Source: a virus. Taken from it: a stretch of 38,390 nt of DNA. The DNA is taken from IMG/VR virus record IMGVR_UViG_3300027752_001394, positions 1 to 38,390 of that record, one strand, 5' to 3'. Numbering within the stretch: the first letter of the stretch is position 1; the number at the start of each line of letters is the position of its first letter. Below, one piece after another: positions 1-7,581 of the stretch. The notes under the pieces are model-generated. The model made no database searches, had not been told where the DNA came from, and was given only the letters and a program-made list of their open reading frames with translations. The position numbers and the translations under genes were made by a program.

Positions 1-68
1 AAATACCTTTAATATAGACTTTAAGTATAAGAACTATATTTCAACTATAGAAGATTATTATACAAAAC

Positions 69-371
69 ATGAAAATTTATGTAAGACAGAATGATGTAAA
101 CAAGGCATTGCGTATTCTAAAGAAAAAGATGCTAGAAGAGGGCGATGCTAAAATACTTCGTTCTCGTCAGTTTTTTGTGTCTAAAGGCGAAGAAAAAAGG
201 CTAGCAGTAAAAGCAGGCAAAAAACGCTGGGCTAAAAAACAAATTCTTATTGAAAAAAATCGTGAGCGTAAAGAACGAGAAATGTTAAGAAGCAGACGTT
301 CTAAAAATACTCCAAACAGAAATAATAAGAAAAATGTTCCAAGACAAATTCAAAATACAAATAAACGTTGA
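69..371 (+). CDS. rpsU: Ribosomal protein bS21 homologue, phage-encoded
   Basis: A 100-residue, very basic protein. Its first ~70 residues follow the bS21 pattern: a start like IYVRQND, a helix with ALRILKKKM, the RSRQFFVSKGEEKRLA block, then a lysine/arginine-rich helix with KKRWAKKQ. Bacterial bS21 binds the 30S platform near the anti-Shine-Dalgarno end of 16S rRNA and helps translation initiation. Phage copies are known in marine phages and are thought to bias host ribosomes towards phage mRNA. The last ~25 residues are a basic tail beyond the usual length. No strong Shine-Dalgarno precedes the ATG. It overlaps the next gene and lies about 650 bases upstream of the tmRNA, so two translation factors sit close together. 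The family call is firm; the role during infection is inferred. Confidence 0.88.
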   Translation: MKIYVRQNDVNKALRILKKKMLEEGDAKILRSRQFFVSKGEEKRLAVKAGKKRWAKKQILIEKNRERKEREMLRSRRSKNTPNRNNKKNVPRQIQNTNKR

Positions 372-651
372 TACTAGGCACGCTCATATAGGCTTTCGTA
401 TAACAGAAAACTATGTACAAAACTATGTAATTAGCTTAGACGACGCTGCCAAACTTTTTAACCCAACTAGTAAAGAAGTTAGCTTTACTGGTGGTTCAGG
501 TATTTGGTGGTATAAAAAACTAAGAAAGCATCACAAATTATTTTTTAAAACACAAGACAAAGATGAGCACTTTAGATTCTCCAATGACGATTGGATTGAA
601 TTAAGAGCTATATTTGCAGCAGCGCTAGTTAAAAACAAGCTTGCTAAGTAG
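334..651 (+). CDS. Small protein of unknown function
   Basis: 105 residues; I do not recognise the family. It begins inside the 3' end of the bS21 gene in another frame (38-base overlap), which suggests translational coupling. The protein is mixed charged and aromatic, with a central GGSGIWWYKKL stretch and a C-terminal helix rich in Ala and Lys. There is no signal peptide or membrane segment. Coding status rests on the clean frame, the tight junction with bS21 and the lack of a better frame. A start a few codons further in is possible, because no clear Shine-Dalgarno marks the first ATG. Confidence 0.6.
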   Translation: MFQDKFKIQINVDTRHAHIGFRITENYVQNYVISLDDAAKLFNPTSKEVSFTGGSGIWWYKKLRKHHKLFFKTQDKDEHFRFSNDDWIELRAIFAAALVKNKLAK

Positions 652-696
652 TAGTAATTACCCTTATACTTATTAAGTAACATAAGGAAATTATCT

Positions 697-945
697 ATGA
701 AAGCTTATAAAGGCTCTTTTAAAAAGAAAAATGGTGAAATGAGAGATATGGTATTTGCTCATTTACAAGATTTACCTAAAACTTTTCTAGAAACGAAAGT
801 TCTAGGTGCTGGATCTGAACAAAAATATCCTAACGGTATGAAATTAGTGTGGGATCTAGAAGCTGATAATTTTAGAGTATTTAATTTCAATACGGTAGAC
901 CAACCAGTAAAGGAGTTAATTATAGATGAAAGCAACTATTTATAA
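697..945 (+). CDS. Small SH3/Sm-like barrel protein (DUF2693/WYL_2-like)
   Basis: 82 residues, preceded by a good Shine-Dalgarno (AAGGAAA) eight bases before the ATG. The pattern FKKKNGEMRDMVFAHL, a proline turn, then NGMKLVWDLEADNFRVFNF resembles the small phage proteins grouped as WYL_2/DUF2693, predicted Sm-like or SH3-like barrels. Their biochemical role is not known to me; a nucleic-acid-binding role is a guess. The gene ends about 80 bases before the tmRNA, and the AT-rich gap between them could hold the tmRNA promoter, although I see no consensus one there. The family assignment is by eye and moderate. Confidence 0.65.
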   Translation: MKAYKGSFKKKNGEMRDMVFAHLQDLPKTFLETKVLGAGSEQKYPNGMKLVWDLEADNFRVFNFNTVDQPVKELIIDESNYL

Positions 946-1012
946 AGACTATGAAGTTAAATAGTTGTATTTTTGCAACATTAACTTAAGAAAAAAACTT
1001 ATATATTTACAG

Positions 1013-1026
1013 GTAGTTTAAACTAC
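1013..1026. repeat. 14-base perfect palindrome before tmRNA
   Basis: GTAGTTTAAACTAC is its own reverse complement and ends one base before the 12-base arm that closes the tmRNA gene. It could be an operator, or in RNA a five-pair hairpin with a UUAA loop that defines a processing point. No function can be assigned from sequence alone. Confidence 0.5.
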
Positions 1027-1101
1027 TGTATTATGAATTGTTAACGTTGAAACAACGTGAAATCGGACAGGACCTGGGGGCGGTACCCAGCAGCTCCACC
1101 A

Positions 1102-1183
1102 CAAGCACATTACGCCTTACTGCAATAAGGTGTTTTTGCAGAGACACAAACCTCGAAAGGGTTGAAGTTGATGTGCTTTTGAT
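1102..1183 (+). other. Intervening segment of permuted tmRNA
   Basis: This stretch separates the CCA end of the acceptor piece from the 5' end of the coding piece. Its ends pair over eight bases (AAGCACAT with ATGTGCTT), with two shorter internal hairpins (CCTTA/TAAGG and AACC..GGTT). In known permuted tmRNAs this loop is cut out during maturation, so the final RNA has two strands. Cleavage here is inferred from that architecture. Confidence 0.75.
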
Positions 1184-1262
1184 GGGGCTGAAATAGGATC
1201 GACTGACGGTGTAAGGAAGTGGAGTTAACCGGATGATCGCGTATAGATCAACATTACTAAAT

Positions 1263-1307
1263 GCAAACAATAACTTTGCACCATCTGGTTATGCACTAGC
1301 TGCATAA
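1263..1307 (+). other. tmRNA proteolysis-tag reading frame
   Basis: Starting from the GCA resume codon, the frame reads ANNNFAPSGYALAA and then TAA. The hydrophobic ALAA end is the signature of ssrA tags recognised by ClpXP and related proteases, and the ANxNF start matches alphaproteobacterial tags. The resume codon is placed by analogy with other tmRNAs: the preceding UACUAAAU segment occupies the position of the E. coli UAGUC determinant. The tag is therefore readable and intact. Confidence 0.9.
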
Positions 1308-1373
1308 ACACAGGGGGTTGGCGACTAACCTAGCAACAGAAAAGTCGTAATTCATAATACTAAAGGAAATACA

Positions 1374-2168
1374 ATGAAACACTCAATTTTATCAGTTGTG
1401 GGAATTTTACTATCTACCACAGCTTATGCAGACGGAACTCCTGCTGCACCACAATCCCCTGTATCAGGAGAAGTAACTATAAGTTTTGCAGAAACTGCAG
1501 GAAACAACTATGGAGCCTCTATGTTAGCAGAAGTTAATGTAGACGCAGGCGAAGCAGCATTAGTAGATTTAGATTTTACTGCTACAGATGGCAATGCTTT
1601 AACTTTAAAAAACTGGACAGTAGGTACTGATGTAGCTGGCGTAAACGTAGCAATTGGTGATGATAACGGTATTATGCCAACAGCAGAAAAAACTGCTTAT
1701 AATACTCTTGCTACTCCTGCTATGACAGAATCCGTATCCGTATCGGCAATGGGTGCTACAGTTGCTATGGGTTGGACTTCTTGGGGTACAGACTTATCTG
1801 ATATCAGTAACATTCAAGGCGCTTATGATTTAGAAGTAGTTGGTGTAGGTGTCAAAACAGCAGTTGATTATAACCGTGCTAGCAAAAATACTGTACTAGG
1901 TGCAGAAGTTTCTAAAATCGAGATGGGTAGCCTATCATTAGGCGGTGCAACTACATATGATATAGACGCAAAATTCTTTGCTTTTGAAACGTTAGCTACC
2001 GTAGGCGGATTAACTGCTTATCTAAATGGCGACGAAGATGATACTACCCAGAACTTAGGGGGTGAGTATAGTATTGCCGTTGGTGGAGCAGACTTTACTG
2101 CAGGTGCTAACTATGATCTAAATGCAGAAGACCTATCACCATCAGCTAAGTTGAGCTTTTCATTCTAG
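1374..2168 (+). CDS. Outer-membrane porin-like beta-barrel protein
   Basis: 264 residues with a clear signal peptide: KH, a hydrophobic core ILSVVGILLS, and a likely cut after AYA at residue ~19. The rest is rich in alternating small/polar and hydrophobic residues (for example VSKIEMGSLSLGG and YSIAVGGADFTAGANYDL), typical of amphipathic beta strands. It ends in AKLSFSF, with the C-terminal phenylalanine that guides outer-membrane proteins to the BAM complex. At this size it is shorter than most general porins (300-400 residues), so it may form a smaller barrel. A strong Shine-Dalgarno (AAAGGA) lies close behind the tmRNA 3' arm. Likely host-envelope roles are altered permeability or receptor masking, both inferred. 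Porin-like is firm as an architecture, not as a named family. Confidence 0.7.
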   Translation: MKHSILSVVGILLSTTAYADGTPAAPQSPVSGEVTISFAETAGNNYGASMLAEVNVDAGEAALVDLDFTATDGNALTLKNWTVGTDVAGVNVAIGDDNGIMPTAEKTAYNTLATPAMTESVSVSAMGATVAMGWTSWGTDLSDISNIQGAYDLEVVGVGVKTAVDYNRASKNTVLGAEVSKIEMGSLSLGGATTYDIDAKFFAFETLATVGGLTAYLNGDEDDTTQNLGGEYSIAVGGADFTAGANYDLNAEDLSPSAKLSFSF

Positions 2169-2205
2169 CAGATATAACTAACCATCTAATATAAGAGATT
2201 TTATA

Positions 2206-2826
2206 ATGAAAAAAACATATATATTAGGTAATGGCGGTCACGCTCAAGAAGTATTTGAACAGATATTTCTTAGAAACGTAATCAATAACTTTGGAGGCTT
2301 TATTATCTTAAAGGATGATAAAGCCTTTCTTATTGGTGACGAAGGAGTGGCCCCTTTTACCTATCCCAGAGACGCATCTTTCCTACTAGGAACAGCTAAT
2401 AAAATATGGCGTAAAGCATTTACAGAACATTTTTTTAAATATTATGAAATAAATATTAAATATTGGCCTAATGCTATCGCAGCTAATGCACATATATCTT
2501 TATCCGCACAAGTAGGCATAGGCAATGTATTTTTATGTTTTAGTATGGTAAACGCTAATGCTGTAATAGGTAATTTTAACCATTTTAACTGTTATTCATC
2601 TGTACATCACGATAATGTTATGGGAAATAATAATGTTCTTAGTCCTTATTGTGGATTAATGGGTAATGTAACTATAGGAAATAACAACTTTTTAGGAGCT
2701 AACGTAACTATAACTCCTAAAGTAACTATAGGTGACAGCAATACTGTTAGCGCAGGTGAGTGTGTATTTGATAATATGGATGACAAAGAATTTTTTCAAT
2801 CAGGAATTATAAGGAAAAAACCGTGA
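2206..2826 (+). CDS. NeuD/PglD-type sugar O- or N-acetyltransferase
   Basis: 206 residues. The N-terminal GNGGHAQEVFEQI motif is the sugar-binding start of the NeuD/PglD family. The C-terminal half has repeated hexapeptides (VIGNFN, VMGNNN, VTIGNN, ITPKVTIGD) that build a left-handed beta-helix, and an HHD in the middle supplies the expected catalytic histidine region. Relatives transfer acetyl from acetyl-CoA to sialic acids or UDP-amino sugars. It opens the glycan cluster, and its stop overlaps the GTG start of the next gene by four bases, so the two are probably co-translated. The substrate is unknown. Confidence 0.8.
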   Translation: MKKTYILGNGGHAQEVFEQIFLRNVINNFGGFIILKDDKAFLIGDEGVAPFTYPRDASFLLGTANKIWRKAFTEHFFKYYEINIKYWPNAIAANAHISLSAQVGIGNVFLCFSMVNANAVIGNFNHFNCYSSVHHDNVMGNNNVLSPYCGLMGNVTIGNNNFLGANVTITPKVTIGDSNTVSAGECVFDNMDDKEFFQSGIIRKKP

Positions 2827-3590
2827 TTATACTATTTAGAAGCTGTGAAGCTAACTTATCAGCAGGATCAATGGGTGACGGCACAGAGAATAAACCTCGC
2901 TGGAACGGTAAGTATAAATTAGAGATATTACGTAAGTGTTATAAATCTATTCAGAATGGGCTAACTGCTCAAGACAGAATTATTATCATTGATGATAGGA
3001 CAACAGAAGAAACACTTGATTGGTTGAGAAATAATACTATAGCTCAGTTTAGTATATGTAAGGTAACTCCGTTGACGGAAGTTAGGGCTAATCACCCGTA
3101 CCCTAAATACCACCCTGTAATTGTTAATGCGTGTCCAGATCTAACAGAAACTATGGTCGCATTAGCAGAGAATAATCCAGATGAATTAATTTATGCAGTT
3201 GAAGATGATTACTTACATACTGAAAATGCTATAATAAATATGAGAAAAACCTTTGATAATGGATTTAATGGTTTTTATGCGCCATATGACTATCCAGATA
3301 GATATACTATAGACAATAGCCGTAAGTGTGAGCTACATGCAGGTCCTGCAGGACATCTTAGAACTATTCCTAGTGCTACTCTTAGTATAGCTGCATTAGG
3401 AAAAACATGGTCTAGATTTAAATTTGAAATACTAAGAGCCGGTGTTTTTGCAGATGATAGCTGGACCTGGAAAGCCTTTATACAAGCCGGAGCAGTATGC
3501 CCAGTACCAGGACAAGCTACTCATTTACAAGATAACTGCATAACTCCCTATATCGATTGGTCAACTGTATATGAATCTATAATCGTATAA
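2823..3590 (+). CDS. Putative glycosyltransferase-like protein
   Basis: 255 residues starting at GTG in a GTGA overlap with the acetyltransferase, and preceded by AAGGAAA. A Rossmann-like N-terminal half ends in DRIIIIDDRTTEETLDWL, and an acidic VEDDYLH motif at residue ~125 resembles the metal-binding DxD of GT-A fold enzymes. The later ADDSWTWKAFIQAG segment looks like the acceptor/catalytic region of family 2-like transferases. Context within a sugar cluster supports a glycosyltransferase. I cannot name a family or substrate, and the similarity is by eye only. Confidence 0.55.
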   Translation: MIILFRSCEANLSAGSMGDGTENKPRWNGKYKLEILRKCYKSIQNGLTAQDRIIIIDDRTTEETLDWLRNNTIAQFSICKVTPLTEVRANHPYPKYHPVIVNACPDLTETMVALAENNPDELIYAVEDDYLHTENAIINMRKTFDNGFNGFYAPYDYPDRYTIDNSRKCELHAGPAGHLRTIPSATLSIAALGKTWSRFKFEILRAGVFADDSWTWKAFIQAGAVCPVPGQATHLQDNCITPYIDWSTVYESIIV

Positions 3591-3611
3591 CAACTGCCTT
3601 ATTAAAAGGGC

Positions 3612-3640
3612 TTGTATAAGCAATTTAATATTGCTATTAT
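3612..3640 (+). promoter_or_regulatory. Sigma-70-like promoter for sugar genes
   Basis: TTGTAT, a 17-base spacer, then TATTAT: four and five of six consensus bases at the ideal spacing. It lies in the only real gap of the cluster, 16 bases before the first candidate start of the aminotransferase gene. The spacer carries GCAAT-TTAAT-ATTGC, a five-pair inverted repeat that could bind a regulator. Confidence 0.55.
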
Positions 3641-3664
3641 AAGGTATAACTTCGAGTGGAACCA

Positions 3665-4657
3665 ATGACTAATTTTATATTAAAAAAATCATTTAATTTA
3701 GATAGATTTAATTACTATCTAGAATCTGCAATACAAAGCAATCAATTTACTAATTATGGCGCTGCTGTTCAGCAACTTGAGCAGCGGGCTAAAACAAATT
3801 TAAGAATTGATGATAGTAAGGCAGTAATAGCTACATCTAGTGGCTCGTCAGCATTAAATGCTATAGTCTACGCTATTAGCAGACATGACAGTATTAACTA
3901 TAGAGTATCTACACAAGACTTTACTTTTCCTTGCAATTCTCAAGGAGCAGCTGAAGGCGCTATTATAGCAGACTTAGATAATAGTTTACAATGTAACGTA
4001 TTAGATGATATGGTACAAAACTATTCTAATATGGTAATAATTACTAACTGTTTTGGTCATTTACAAAACTTAACATATATACAAGAACATACTACTAATC
4101 TAGATAAAAAACTTATTTTAGATAATGCAGCCACTCCTTTTTCTTTTTGGAAAGGTACTAATAGCTGTAATATTGGTAATGCGTCTTTTATATCTCTTCA
4201 TCATACTAAGCCCATAGGATTTGGTGAAGGAGGTTTAGTAGTTATAGACAAGGAATATGAGCAAGCAGTACGAACTGCTATAAACTTTGGTATTATAGAT
4301 AACGCATTTAATGAGCGCGGTGGTAACTTTAAAATGAGTGAATTAGCCGCTGCAGGTGTTTTACAATGGTGGGACAGCTTTGATAATAATATGGAACAAT
4401 TAGCTTTAGATTTTACAGATAGGTACTATCGTGCTAGGTATGAACATAGAAATTTAGAAGGTATAGTATTCACGCATCACGCTGATGAAGAAGATATATT
4501 CTTTCCTAACTGTTTACCTTTTATACATGAAAATGTTACGTCTATAGATAATTATAAAGAGTATGATGCTAGAAAATACTACCATCCTTTAAGGGGATTA
4601 AGTAATTCTACTTATGTTTATGATAGAATTACTTGTATGGGAATAGTAGATGAGTAG
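3665..4657 (+). CDS. DegT/DnrJ/EryC1-type sugar aminotransferase
   Basis: 330 residues from the ATG at 3665; an in-frame GTG at 3656 would add three residues. Family marks are GSSALNAIVYAI (phosphate-binding SGSSAL), LDNAATPF with the aspartate that contacts the PLP ring nitrogen, and SLHHTKPIGFGEGG with Lys182, the expected Schiff-base lysine. Such enzymes transaminate keto-sugar nucleotides to amino sugars. The protein is 40-60 residues shorter than usual, mainly towards the C-terminus. The next gene encodes a 4,6-dehydratase-type enzyme that could supply a keto sugar, which fits a two-step route to an amino-deoxy sugar. Its ATG overlaps this stop by eight bases. Confidence 0.82.
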   Translation: MTNFILKKSFNLDRFNYYLESAIQSNQFTNYGAAVQQLEQRAKTNLRIDDSKAVIATSSGSSALNAIVYAISRHDSINYRVSTQDFTFPCNSQGAAEGAIIADLDNSLQCNVLDDMVQNYSNMVIITNCFGHLQNLTYIQEHTTNLDKKLILDNAATPFSFWKGTNSCNIGNASFISLHHTKPIGFGEGGLVVIDKEYEQAVRTAINFGIIDNAFNERGGNFKMSELAAAGVLQWWDSFDNNMEQLALDFTDRYYRARYEHRNLEGIVFTHHADEEDIFFPNCLPFIHENVTSIDNYKEYDARKYYHPLRGLSNSTYVYDRITCMGIVDE

Positions 4658-5624
4658 AAAAATTGCAGTAGTAACAGGCTGTGCTAGTTTTATAGGTATA
4701 AATTTAACTGAAAAATTACTCAGTAGTGGTTGGTATGTGTATGGTATTGATAAATTAACATATGTAGCTAATTCCAAAGAAGTATATAAACTAGCTCACG
4801 GCTATAAAAAATTTGAATTTATACACAAAGATATAACTAAGTTAACATGGCTGCCAGAATGCGATGTTATTTTTAACTTAGCTGCAGAAAGTGATGTTGA
4901 TAACGGTAATGTTGATTGCTATAACTTTATACAATCAAACATAGATGGAGTAAGAAATCTACTATCAATAGTAGATAGTAGAATAGTAATAAAAAGTGAT
5001 AAACCTTTATTTTTTCATATGTCTACAGATGAAGTGTATGGAGATACATTAGAAGCAATATTTGATGAATCTTCTGAGCTTAACCCTAGTAATCCTTATG
5101 CAGCTACAAAAGCTAGTGCTGACCTACTAATTAAAAGCTGGGCTAGAACTCACGGCTTAGAATATATAATAGCTAGACCTTCTAATAACTATGGACCTTT
5201 TCAGTATCCTGAAAAATTAATTCCGTTAGCGGTTAAACGATTATCTAGAGATAAAAAAATAAAACTACATGACAACGGAAAACCTATTAGAACATGGACA
5301 CATGTTGATGATACTTGTGAAGCGCTTATAACAATATATGAAAAAGGTGTTCGTAATCGTATATACAACATATCATCTGAGTTTGAACAAGCAAATATAG
5401 ATACTGTACACAAAATAATAAATACATATTTTATGGGTAGAGTTAATATAGATATTCCTGACTACTCCGATCATATAGATATTCGGCATAGTAGAGAAGG
5501 ACAAGATATAAGGTATGCAATATCTTGTGAACCGCTCAGAAAACTAGGCTGGGAGCCTAAAAAAGAGTTTGATATAGAAATAGTCAAACTTGTTAACTAT
5601 TTTAAAGAAAGATTTGTTTGGTAA
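4650..5624 (+). CDS. RmlB-like NAD-dependent sugar-nucleotide 4,6-dehydratase
   Basis: 324 residues of extended SDR fold. The NAD loop reads TGCASFIG near residue 10, FNLAAESDVDN follows at ~78, and the dehydratase signature STDEVYGD carries the catalytic Thr-Asp-Glu of dTDP-glucose 4,6-dehydratases. YAATKAS gives the YxxxK pair. ARPSNNYGPFQYPEKLIP and WTHVDDTC are also typical. It probably makes a 4-keto-6-deoxy nucleotide sugar, substrate for the neighbouring aminotransferase. The nucleotide (dTDP, UDP or GDP) cannot be told by eye, although the TDE motif favours RmlB. The gene is coupled on both sides through overlaps. Confidence 0.82.
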   Translation: MSRKIAVVTGCASFIGINLTEKLLSSGWYVYGIDKLTYVANSKEVYKLAHGYKKFEFIHKDITKLTWLPECDVIFNLAAESDVDNGNVDCYNFIQSNIDGVRNLLSIVDSRIVIKSDKPLFFHMSTDEVYGDTLEAIFDESSELNPSNPYAATKASADLLIKSWARTHGLEYIIARPSNNYGPFQYPEKLIPLAVKRLSRDKKIKLHDNGKPIRTWTHVDDTCEALITIYEKGVRNRIYNISSEFEQANIDTVHKIINTYFMGRVNIDIPDYSDHIDIRHSREGQDIRYAISCEPLRKLGWEPKKEFDIEIVKLVNYFKERFVW

Positions 5625-6631
5625 TGACTAAAGTATTTATTACAGGAATTGCGGGATTACTTGGTAGTAGTTTTGCTAGATACCTAATTAATCAAGGAGG
5701 TTATGAGGTTGTAGGAATAGATAATGGTATAGGAGGCATTGACTCTAATGTACCAGAAAAAGCTATATATATTAAAGGTGATATCTTAGACATAGAACTT
5801 TTAAAAGAACATATGGAAGGAGCAGATACTGTTTTTCATACTGCGTCACTACCTTACGAAGGGTTAAGCGTATTTTCTCCTACAATTACAGCAACAAGCA
5901 TAGTATCTGGTACCTTAGCGGTAGCTATGGCAGCACTTCACTGCAAGGTAAGATTATTTATAAACTGTAGTTCTATGGCTAGATATGGTGATCAAGTACC
6001 TCCTTTTACTGAAGATATGCCTACTAAGCCCGTTGATCCATATGGGTTAGCTAAAGTACAAGCAGAAGAACATTTAAAGTTGTTATCTGATATACATGGG
6101 TTACATTATGTAACTGTAGTACCACATAATGTTATCGGTGTCGGTCAAAGATATTTTGATCCATTTCGTAATGTTGTAGGTATAATGATAAATCGAGTAT
6201 GTCAGGGTAAATCTATCATTGTATACGGAGATGGCGAACAAAAACGTTCATTCTCTAATGTATTAGATTGTATAAAAGCTGTAGAACAGATAATGAATAG
6301 TGCCAAGGATATTGGACAGCAAGTATATAATATTGGTCCTGATGATAATGAGATCAGTATAAAGCAACTTGCTTATAGAATTGGACATCACGCAGAGGTC
6401 TATCCTGCCTTACAACACTTTCCAGATAGACCAAATGAAGTAAAAAATGCGTATTGCTCTAGTGCTAAAATAAGTGCCGAGTTTAATTATAAAGCAGCTA
6501 TATCAGCAGATCAAACTATTAAAGAAATGGTTGAATGGATAAAGCCTAGAGTAAGAGATTTTGAATACCATTTACCACTAGAGTTGATTACCGATAAAAC
6601 CCCTAAAACGTGGACAGATAAGCTAATCTAA
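5624..6631 (+). CDS. NAD-dependent epimerase/dehydratase (extended SDR)
   Basis: 335 residues from the ATG embedded in TAATG; a TTG two codons earlier is less likely. TGIAGLLGSSFA is the NAD-binding GxxGxxG, HTASLPYEG follows the core, NCSSMARYGD holds the catalytic serine region and DPYGLAKVQAEE the YxxxK. VPHNVIGVGQRYFDPF and YGDGEQKRSFSNVLDC match UDP-sugar epimerases and related decarboxylases. It probably epimerises or reduces a nucleotide sugar made by the same cluster. The C-terminal ~25 residues (EYHLPLELITDKTPK) are an extension I do not recognise. Confidence 0.8.
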   Translation: MTKVFITGIAGLLGSSFARYLINQGGYEVVGIDNGIGGIDSNVPEKAIYIKGDILDIELLKEHMEGADTVFHTASLPYEGLSVFSPTITATSIVSGTLAVAMAALHCKVRLFINCSSMARYGDQVPPFTEDMPTKPVDPYGLAKVQAEEHLKLLSDIHGLHYVTVVPHNVIGVGQRYFDPFRNVVGIMINRVCQGKSIIVYGDGEQKRSFSNVLDCIKAVEQIMNSAKDIGQQVYNIGPDDNEISIKQLAYRIGHHAEVYPALQHFPDRPNEVKNAYCSSAKISAEFNYKAAISADQTIKEMVEWIKPRVRDFEYHLPLELITDKTPKTWTDKLI

Positions 6632-6643
6632 AGAAAGTAACGT

Positions 6644-6838
6644 ATGAAAATTAACGGAATCACTGGTAATACTTATGGAGTAGAAATATCTATAGAAGTA
6701 GGTAATCCCTTTATTAAAGTAGCAGGAGAGCTACTAGCCACGGATATGAAAACTGTAAATTTATTTCTAAAAGCATATAGAATGGGTAGAGAGCATAAAA
6801 AACTAGAAATTCAAGCAGTATTAGGGATTATAAAATAA
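6644..6838 (+). CDS. Small protein of unknown function in sugar cluster
   Basis: 64 residues with no recognised family. It is mildly amphipathic, with the patterns NGITGNTYGVEISIEVG and a basic helix FLKAYRMGREHKKLE. A Shine-Dalgarno-like AAAGAAAG precedes the ATG, and its TAA shares a base with the ATG of the following glycosyltransferase. The coupling suggests a partner or regulator of that enzyme, but nothing in the sequence shows what it does. Confidence 0.6.
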   Translation: MKINGITGNTYGVEISIEVGNPFIKVAGELLATDMKTVNLFLKAYRMGREHKKLEIQAVLGIIK

Positions 6839-7581
6839 TGGTTAAAATAATAACCCCATATGTAAGTGAACAAGAAATAACTGAGCATAAACAACTTTTT
6901 TGGGAATATGATATATACTACGAAAGAGATGATGCAGGTATTGGCTCAGATTTAATGTTTCAAAAAATGTGGAATAAGTTTCCTAATGAAGATATATTTA
7001 TTTTACATGCAGATATGACTCCGCACCATGATAACTGGTTTGAAGAGGTTTTAGAATATGTCGAAAAATACCCAGAAGCAGGGATGTTTGGTTGCTTGTT
7101 ATTATACCCGGCAAAAGATGTACAAGATAACTTTCTTATACAATCTGCAGGTGGAAAATTTACCAACGGCACTCCCGACCATTACGGAAGTGGTCTCATT
7201 ATTGAGAATAAAACTCTTTTTAAACAAGAATTGGAAAGTGATACAGGTCAGTATAACTCAGTCAGAGAAGTTGCATGGACTACCTTTGGAGGCTGTTATA
7301 TTAGACGAACTTTCATCGATACCGTTGGAAATTTCTCCCCAGAGTATGAGTGGACTTACAACAGAGACGTCGATTACTGCCTTACTGCACGAGAAAAAGG
7401 TAAAAAAATATACCAACTACCTGTAAGACTTATGCATCACGAGTCAAGAGATAATAAGCGAATTAAACAAATAGATAATAGTAAAGTAGCTATGGAGTCT
7501 AGAAACCTAGCTAGGCTGCAGACGAAATGGGCAAACTCAAAATTTTATAAAACGCTGGACACGGAGATAAATAGTGGATAA
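6838..7581 (+). CDS. Family 2-like glycosyltransferase
   Basis: 247 residues of GT-A type. FILHADMTPHHDNW near residue 60 sits where the metal-binding acidic motif is expected, AWTTFGGCYIRRTFIDTVGNFSPEY matches the acceptor loop (G-G-x-x-x-x-R), and NRDVDYCLTAREKGKKIY with the following LMHHES is the typical D-x-D-x-C..R..G end of family 2 transferases. It would add a sugar from a nucleotide donor to a glycan or protein. It is one of four or five transferases here, so an oligosaccharide may be assembled stepwise. Donor and acceptor are unknown. Confidence 0.78.
   Translation: MVKIITPYVSEQEITEHKQLFWEYDIYYERDDAGIGSDLMFQKMWNKFPNEDIFILHADMTPHHDNWFEEVLEYVEKYPEAGMFGCLLLYPAKDVQDNFLIQSAGGKFTNGTPDHYGSGLIIENKTLFKQELESDTGQYNSVREVAWTTFGGCYIRRTFIDTVGNFSPEYEWTYNRDVDYCLTAREKGKKIYQLPVRLMHHESRDNKRIKQIDNSKVAMESRNLARLQTKWANSKFYKTLDTEINSG

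Larger units (their letters stand above)
1028..1360 (+). ncRNA. ssrA: Circularly permuted (two-piece) tmRNA
   Basis: The tRNA-like 3' part comes first. There is a T-arm with stem CTGGG/CCCAG and loop GGCGGTA (1074-1090), then the acceptor strand CAGCTCC followed by ACCA (1091-1101). The 5' part comes second, at 1184: GGGGCTGAAATAGGATCGAC, the classic tmRNA start. GGGGCTG (1184-1190) pairs with CAGCTCC (1091-1097) in seven pairs, one of them G-U. Between them, 1102-1183 is a removable linker whose ends pair (1103-1110 with 1171-1178). Downstream is a tag frame beginning at a GCA resume codon (1263). The outer ends, 1028-1039 and 1349-1360, are perfect 12-base complements. An extra hairpin ACGTTG-AAA-CAACGT lies at 1044-1058. 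tmRNA with SmpB rescues stalled ribosomes. Permuted genes are known in alphaproteobacteria and a few other groups, which hints at host origin. The exact mature ends are not determined. Confidence 0.92.

Noticed and set aside
973-1010. A possible promoter with TTGCAA or TTAACT and TATATA before the tmRNA
   Set aside because: Spacings are 21 or 13 bases, or the -10 match is poor, so no promoter is claimed despite the suitable position.
1031-1270. A 79-residue open frame on the minus strand
   Set aside because: It lies over the tmRNA, whose structure explains the sequence on the other strand.
7058-7426. A 122-residue plus-strand frame within the glycosyltransferase gene
   Set aside because: It is out of frame inside a gene with clear family 2 motifs and has no ribosome site or recognisable fold.
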